A DNA stretch of 64,000 nucleotides, taken from positions 1 through 64,000 of the forward strand of contig JAEDCN010000010.1 in the NCBI GenBank assembly GCA_016294105.1, in the 5' to 3' direction. This document shows, piece after piece, positions 59,502 through 64,000 of the stretch; positions within the stretch are counted from its first letter, which is position 1, and every line of letters starts with the position of its first letter. The notes under the pieces were generated by a model, which saw only the letters and a list, made by a program, of their open reading frames with translations, did no database searches and was not told the DNA's origin. A program made the translations under genes and the position numbers. This DNA is from Treponema sp. GTDB taxonomy: Bacteria > Spirochaetota > Spirochaetia > Treponematales > Treponemataceae.

Positions 59502-61214
59502 ATGGAGCAGATGGAAGTGGAAAAGAATGTAGCCCAGAAGGGGAACATTCAGACACAATTGCAGGAAGAGACACTCAAAAGTTTTGAGTCTCTTGAAGAA
59601 GGTCAATTAGTAGACGGTATCGTAGTTCAGGTCACCTCTGATTATGTTTATGTTGATGTAGGTTGCAAGTCAGAAGGAATGATTTCTACCACAGAATTTA
59701 CAGACTTGCCAGAAGTAGGTGACACCGTTGCCGTTGTTCTTGAAAAGAAAGAAAACAAGCATGGTCATGTTGTAGTGTCCAAGCAGAAGGCTGATGTAAA
59801 GCAGCTGTGGAAGAACCTGCGACAGGCCTTGAATGATAAGACTCCTGTTGAAGGAACTATCGAAAAGGTTGTAAAGGGTGGTTTTGATGTAAACCTTGGT
59901 AGCGGTATCAAGGCATTCCTTCCCATTAGCCAGTCCGATAGCCAGAAGGTTGAGAAGGCAGAGAAGTTGCTTGGTCTTACTGGCAAGTTCTATGTTGAGC
60001 GCCTCTATAGCGACAACAAGGCCAACGTAGTGGTAAACCGCCGCAAGTACCTTGAGGAGTCCATGGAGTCCAACCGTGAAGCATTCTTCAATGACATCAC
60101 CATTGGTGATACCGTTAAGGGAACTGTAAAGAGCTTCACTAGCTTTGGTGCCTTCATTGATTTGGGTGGCTTCGATGGATTGCTGCACATCAATGACATG
60201 AGCTGGGGTCACGTAACTCGTCCCAAGGACTTTGTAAAGAAGGGTCAGGAGATTGAGCTGAAGGTTATTCGCCTTGATCCAGAAGAGAAGCGCATCAATC
60301 TTTCATTGAAGCACTTCAGCGAAGATCCTTGGTTGCACTTTGAAGACAAGTACCACGTAAATGACGTAGTAAAGGGGACTGTTACCAAGCTTACCGACTT
60401 TGGTGCCTTCATCGAGCTGGAAGAAGGAATCGAAGGTTTGGCTCACATCAGCGAGTTCTCCTGGGTAAAGAAGATTAACAAGGCTTCTGACATGGTGAAG
60501 ATTGGTGATGAGGTAGAGTGCATGGTTCTGGGTTATGACATCCAGGCTGGCCGTGTTTCCTTGGGATTGAAGCAGGTAACTGACAATCCTTGGAACTCCA
60601 TTACCGAAAAATATCCTGTTGGAACACGCCTTACCAGAAAGGTTGTAAAGGTTACCAATGCTGGTGCCTTTGTTGAGCTTGAAGAAGGAATCGATGGATT
60701 CCTCCATGCCGACGATCTTTCTTGGACAAAGAAGGTTAAGCATCCTGGTAGCGAATTGACCGTTGATCAGGAAATCGAAGTGGTAGTTATCGAAAGCGAT
60801 TCTGAAAATCACCGCATCCGCTTGGGTGTTAAGCAGCTTTCCGAAGATCCATGGCAGCAGTTCTGTGCAACCTACAAGTCAGGTTCAACTCTGGAGGGTG
60901 AGGTTGTATCCATCGCTGACTTCGGAATCTTCGTACGGGCTCCTGGTGGAATCGAAGGATTGGTAAACAAGTCCAATCTCAGCGAAAGCCGTGAGGAGAC
61001 CTTTGAAGAGGCTGTAAAGAAGTACAATGTTGGTGACAAAATCAACGTATACGTTGTGGATGTTAACCCAGAAAAGCAGAAGGCAGCCTTCTCTGTTAAG
61101 GAATTCAAGAGAAAGCAGCAGCGGGATGAAATTTCCCAGTATATGTCTTCTGTTGATGACGGCAACGATGGTGCTTTCACTCTTGGAGATCTTCTCAAGA
61201 ACAAGAATAACTAA
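59502..61214 (+). CDS. rpsA: 30S ribosomal protein S1
   Basis: A 570-residue S1 with six OB-fold S1 domains, for example GQLVDGIVVQVTSDYVYVDV, GDTVKGTVKSFTSFGAFIDL, DVVKGTVTKLTDFGAFIELE and GSTLEGEVVSIADFGIFVRA. S1 brings mRNAs with weak Shine-Dalgarno sites to the 30S subunit, which fits the several poor ribosome-binding sites in this window. Each central domain keeps the family's G-L-x-H-I or H-A-D-D loop. There is no terminator before the regulator gene 19 bases downstream. Confidence 0.97.
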   Translation: MEQMEVEKNVAQKGNIQTQLQEETLKSFESLEEGQLVDGIVVQVTSDYVYVDVGCKSEGMISTTEFTDLPEVGDTVAVVLEKKENKHGHVVVSKQKADVKQLWKNLRQALNDKTPVEGTIEKVVKGGFDVNLGSGIKAFLPISQSDSQKVEKAEKLLGLTGKFYVERLYSDNKANVVVNRRKYLEESMESNREAFFNDITIGDTVKGTVKSFTSFGAFIDLGGFDGLLHINDMSWGHVTRPKDFVKKGQEIELKVIRLDPEEKRINLSLKHFSEDPWLHFEDKYHVNDVVKGTVTKLTDFGAFIELEEGIEGLAHISEFSWVKKINKASDMVKIGDEVECMVLGYDIQAGRVSLGLKQVTDNPWNSITEKYPVGTRLTRKVVKVTNAGAFVELEEGIDGFLHADDLSWTKKVKHPGSELTVDQEIEVVVIESDSENHRIRLGVKQLSEDPWQQFCATYKSGSTLEGEVVSIADFGIFVRAPGGIEGLVNKSNLSESREETFEEAVKKYNVGDKINVYVVDVNPEKQKAAFSVKEFKRKQQRDEISQYMSSVDDGNDGAFTLGDLLKNKNN

Positions 61215-61233
61215 AGAATATTTCGGTGAGGGC

Positions 61234-62778
61234 ATGGCTTCTGAGACTTTTGAAATCGACAGACTCAAAACCCTCATCGAAATCAATTCACTGATAAATT
61301 CTAATTATTCTGACTTTGACGCATTGTTGATTTATATCCTTAAATCGGCAATGCGTCTTGTTGAATGTGAGTCATCATCCCTGTTTTTACCTAATCAGGG
61401 AAATACTGTCTTGAATTTTAGGATTGCCTTGGGTCCAGCTGGTGTCAAGGCTATGACCATCCCTGTTGACATCAATAATAGCATTGCTGGTTGGGTGTTT
61501 AGAAACAACAAAAGCCTTGTTATTGACGATGTACAGCATGATCAGCGTTTTTTTGCTACGGTTCAAGATAGAACAGGCTACAAAACTGAAAACATGATTG
61601 CTATCCCCCTGCGAGTGAAGAACTCCTGTGTGGGTGTCATTCAGTTGCTGAACAAGACTAACGGACAAAAGTTCAGCCACGAGGACTTGGGCATACTGGA
61701 ATTACTGGGTGCTCAGGCTGGAATGGCTTACGAGGTTGCTGGTCAGTTTAAGACTGTTCAGGATGAGAATAGTGTATTACGGAGCAGGATTCAGTATGGA
61801 GAAGAATACCATACTTTTTTGGCCAACAGCTCTGTAATGCTGGATTTAGTGAGCACCCTTGATGAGGTTGCTCAAACAAATATCTCCGTATTGATTCTTG
61901 GGGAAAGCGGAGTAGGAAAGGAGTTGTTTGCTGAGCAGCTTCACCTGAAAAGTGATCGCTCACGAAAGCCCTTTGTTCGGGTGAATTGTGCAGCCCTTTC
62001 TCCCCAGTTATTGGAAAGTGAGCTTTTCGGTCATGTAAAGGGTTCCTTTACCAGTGCCGTAAGTGATAGAGTTGGTCGTTTTGAGATGGCTAACGGTGGA
62101 ACCATCTTTCTTGATGAGGTGGGAGAATTGCCCTTGGATTTGCAGTCAAAGCTGTTGCGGGTGCTGCAGTCTAAAACCTTTGAAAAGGTTGGTTCTAGTA
62201 AAACCATTTCTGTTGATGTTCGCATTATTGCCGCCACCAATCGTGATTTGGAGGGAATGGTACAAGATGGTACTTTTCGACAGGATTTGTACTATCGGCT
62301 GAACGTTTTACCTTTGAACGTTCCTCCCCTGCGGAATCGGCGGGAAGACATAGAGCCTTTGGCTCAGTTTTTCTGTCATAAATTCAGCAGTGAGGTGAAA
62401 AAGAACTTTGTGGGATTTTCTGATGATGCACTGGCTGTTTTGCATTCATATTATTGGCCGGGTAATGTGCGGGAGCTGGAAAATACCATTGAGCGGGCTT
62501 GTGTTTTGGGAAAGCCCCCTCTGATTCGTGCAGATGATCTTCGTTTGCAAAATTTTTGTGCTGCTGGTGATGCAGAGGCGCAAAAACATACCTTTGCATA
62601 TGACCTTGATTTGACTGGTGAGGACAGAACTTTAAAGACTGCCATCAACAAATTCAAGAAGGCATATATTACCCAGATTCTTGACGAGACTGCTTGGAAT
62701 CAGACGGAAGCTGGAAAGATTTTAGGAATTCAGCGGACTTATGTTTCTCGTTTGTTAAACGAGCTGCATATCCGTTAA
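61234..62778 (+). CDS. GAF-domain sigma-54-dependent activator with altered GAFTGA loop
   Basis: About 514 residues from the ATG opening MASETFEIDR; the longer ORF lies in rpsA. Residues 10-170 form a GAF sensor (ESSSLFLPNQGNTVLNF, GVIQLLNKTNGQKFS). Residues 195-430 are the AAA+ domain: Walker A GESGVGKE (223-230), Walker B GGTIFLDEVGELP and the sensor region RDLEGMVQDGTFRQDLYYRL. The loop that touches sigma-54 reads GSFTSA (270-275) instead of GAFTGA; the essential F and T are kept. The C-terminus is a Fis-type helix-turn-helix (NQTEAGKILGIQRTYVSRLL). No response-regulator receiver domain. Targets are not visible in this window. Confidence 0.93.
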   Translation: MASETFEIDRLKTLIEINSLINSNYSDFDALLIYILKSAMRLVECESSSLFLPNQGNTVLNFRIALGPAGVKAMTIPVDINNSIAGWVFRNNKSLVIDDVQHDQRFFATVQDRTGYKTENMIAIPLRVKNSCVGVIQLLNKTNGQKFSHEDLGILELLGAQAGMAYEVAGQFKTVQDENSVLRSRIQYGEEYHTFLANSSVMLDLVSTLDEVAQTNISVLILGESGVGKELFAEQLHLKSDRSRKPFVRVNCAALSPQLLESELFGHVKGSFTSAVSDRVGRFEMANGGTIFLDEVGELPLDLQSKLLRVLQSKTFEKVGSSKTISVDVRIIAATNRDLEGMVQDGTFRQDLYYRLNVLPLNVPPLRNRREDIEPLAQFFCHKFSSEVKKNFVGFSDDALAVLHSYYWPGNVRELENTIERACVLGKPPLIRADDLRLQNFCAAGDAEAQKHTFAYDLDLTGEDRTLKTAINKFKKAYITQILDETAWNQTEAGKILGIQRTYVSRLLNELHIR

Positions 62779-62792
62779 TGTAAGGAGCATAT

Positions 62793-63470
62793 ATGGCTGA
62801 GAAGAATACAGAAGAGAAAAAGCCCCTGGCTGACAAGGTTAGTGGTTTTTTGTCAAAGTATCGTGTTCTGTTCATTGGTGTAATTGTAGCGCTTATTATT
62901 GTAGCTATTGTTTGGGGTGTTATTTCTTCCGTAACAACTTCATCCCACCAGAAGGGATTGAATCAGTTGGATAGTATCATTTATACCTTGTCAAAGGCAG
63001 ATGAGGCTTCTGTTGATACTGCCCGTGATGTAGCTCTGCCTCAGGTGCTCGAGCTAGCAGAAAAGAACAAGGGAAACATCGTTGGATTGCGTTCAAGCAT
63101 GGCTGCTGCTGAGATTTATTTTAGCCAGGAAAAATGGGGTGAGGCCCGTGACTGCTGGTTGGCTGCTGCTACTACAAAGAATGCAGGCTACACTGCTGCT
63201 GTTTGTTACTACAATGCTGCTGTATGTTCCGAGGAACTTGCTGAGGTTGACCTTGCTATCGATTACTATAAGAAGGCAATTTCAACTCCTGACTGCGAGT
63301 TTGAGTCTCACCTTCTTTTTAGCCTGGGTCGCTTGCTGGAAGGAAAGGGTGATTATACTGCAGCTGCAGAGAATTATTCAAACCTGAAGGACAACTATCC
63401 TTCCGATTCATGGACAAGCTTGGCTGAATCTCGCTTGATTGCCTTGAAGGCAGAAGGGAAGATTCAGTAA
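62793..63470 (+). CDS. YfgM-like membrane TPR protein
   Basis: A 225-residue protein with a short cytoplasmic N-terminus, one membrane helix (residues 28-49, YRVLFIGVIVALIIVAIVWG) and periplasmic TPRs (AAAEIYFSQEKWGEARDCWL, YYNAAVCSEELAEVDLAIDY, LLFSLGRLLEGKGDYTAAAE). The layout is that of YfgM, which accompanies the SecYEG translocon and periplasmic chaperones in E. coli; the tie here is by architecture only. It starts 14 bases after the regulator's stop. Confidence 0.8.
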   Translation: MAEKNTEEKKPLADKVSGFLSKYRVLFIGVIVALIIVAIVWGVISSVTTSSHQKGLNQLDSIIYTLSKADEASVDTARDVALPQVLELAEKNKGNIVGLRSSMAAAEIYFSQEKWGEARDCWLAAATTKNAGYTAAVCYYNAAVCSEELAEVDLAIDYYKKAISTPDCEFESHLLFSLGRLLEGKGDYTAAAENYSNLKDNYPSDSWTSLAESRLIALKAEGKIQ

Positions 63471-63546
63471 GAAGATTCCTTTGTTTTAAGACAGAAGATT
63501 TTCATGTCTTGAAAAAAGAAGGCCAGCAAGATATTATCTGTAATGT

Positions 63547-64000
63547 ATGAAAATACTACGGATGATATTTAGCTGGTTTTTTTTATTGGTGTTTTTTTCC
63601 GCTTGTGGCCTCGATACCTTTTATTATCTTGATCCTCCCATCTCCATAGATTTTATTGATGAGACTGAAAGTTTAAGTAATGACCCATTAAAGAAGTTTG
63701 TTTCTTTTGCCACCGCATCATCTAATGCTGACAATGCAGATATTTTTCAAGGAACGTCGGTATATTATAAGATATATAATAGTCCAGATCAATTATTTAA
63801 CAACAAAAAAAGTATTGAAAATATCAATAAGGAATATACAAACCAAGGAATGGAGCTACTGATAAGTTGGGGCTACCAGCCTTTGACTACAGATAAGGTA
63901 ACTACAGCAAACCTTGTATCTGCTGGCCAAACAAAGGCAGTTACTATTCGCCTTGCAAATACAACACAGGCTAATCAAGGATATGCGTATCCTGCTAATA
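63547..64000 (+). CDS. Lipoprotein, 3' end outside the window
   Basis: An open frame of 151 residues that reaches the window edge. It starts MKILRMIFSWFFLLVFFSAC and continues GLDTFYYLDPPISIDFID, giving a good signal peptide with a lipobox (FSAC, cysteine 20). The rest is soluble and moderately polar (GTSVYYKIYNSPDQLFNN, ELLISWGYQPLTTDK). There is no strong ribosome-binding site. Not a family I recognise. A 6-bp inverted repeat AAGACA/TGTCTT lies in the gap before it (63488-63510). Confidence 0.8.
   Translation, partial: MKILRMIFSWFFLLVFFSACGLDTFYYLDPPISIDFIDETESLSNDPLKKFVSFATASSNADNADIFQGTSVYYKIYNSPDQLFNNKKSIENINKEYTNQGMELLISWGYQPLTTDKVTTANLVSAGQTKAVTIRLANTTQANQGYAYPAN

Overview
The window looks like a chromosomal segment of a Treponema (Spirochaetota). 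The evidence is the FlaA filament sheath protein, the spiro-SPASM radical SAM protein, GreA carried on a roughly 700-residue helical-repeat extension, a FlgN-FlgK-FlgL-FliW-CsrA run, a tRNA without encoded CCA, and many TPR proteins. The gene order amidase / GerMN protein / flaA, then rpsT / HU / lnt, resembles the T. pallidum TP0247-TP0252 region as I remember it. The species cannot be named from this; the CRISPR array and the intact pathways suggest a host-associated, non-pallidum treponeme.

Layout. 1-1618: a CRISPR array of 25 type I-C-like repeats whose left end runs out of the window, with no cas genes in view. It is followed at 1642-1677 by a single repeat of a different kind, matching the Cas12a (type V-A) crRNA repeat. 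1889-9841: a radical SAM gene, then a tight cluster of spiro-SPASM protein, glycosyltransferase-like protein, a three-part enzyme (cytidylyltransferase + PseG/SpsG-like + methyltransferase) and an ATP-grasp enzyme. This is a good candidate for an uncharacterised spirochete glycan or modified-sugar pathway. 9842-12525: cell-wall amidase, GerMN protein and FlaA. 12673-17422: an alarmone-synthetase-like protein with TPRs, tRNA-Glu, a RadC-like (JAMM) + DinG helicase fusion, and PlsC. 17556-22067: a small zinc-ribbon protein on the minus strand, then S20, HU, Lnt, bactofilin and AvtA. 22167-24735: an ABC importer behind a structured, terminator-containing leader. 24745-26646: phosphohexomutase on the minus strand.

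26999-31331: flgN-flgK-flgL-fliW-csrA, which joins hook-filament assembly to the FliW/CsrA translational switch. 31418-33979 (minus): an RsbU/RsbV/RsbW-type partner-switch set with no sigma factor next to it. 34035-37020 (minus): ParB-like protein, metallophosphoesterase and a TPR protein with an Mrr-like tail. 37132-40573: two TPR envelope proteins. 40680-46648 (minus): adenylate cyclase, FecR-domain protein and a putative barrel protein, with overlapping genes. 46770-50519 (minus): GreA and a TPR protein. 50805-54747: Rpe and three envelope or TPR proteins. 54871-62778: recA, folK, scpA, scpB, rluB-like, cmk, rpsA and a sigma-54 activator with an altered GAFTGA loop. 62793-64000: a YfgM-like protein and a lipoprotein cut by the window edge.

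The strongest leads are the solo Cas12a repeat at the tail of the I-C array, the block-wise compensatory change in the array's repeats, two spacers that encode the same peptide motif from diverged targets, the three-part sugar enzyme and its cluster, the structured leader before the ABC operon, and the cyclase-FecR operon. All calls come from reading the sequence; no database search was run.
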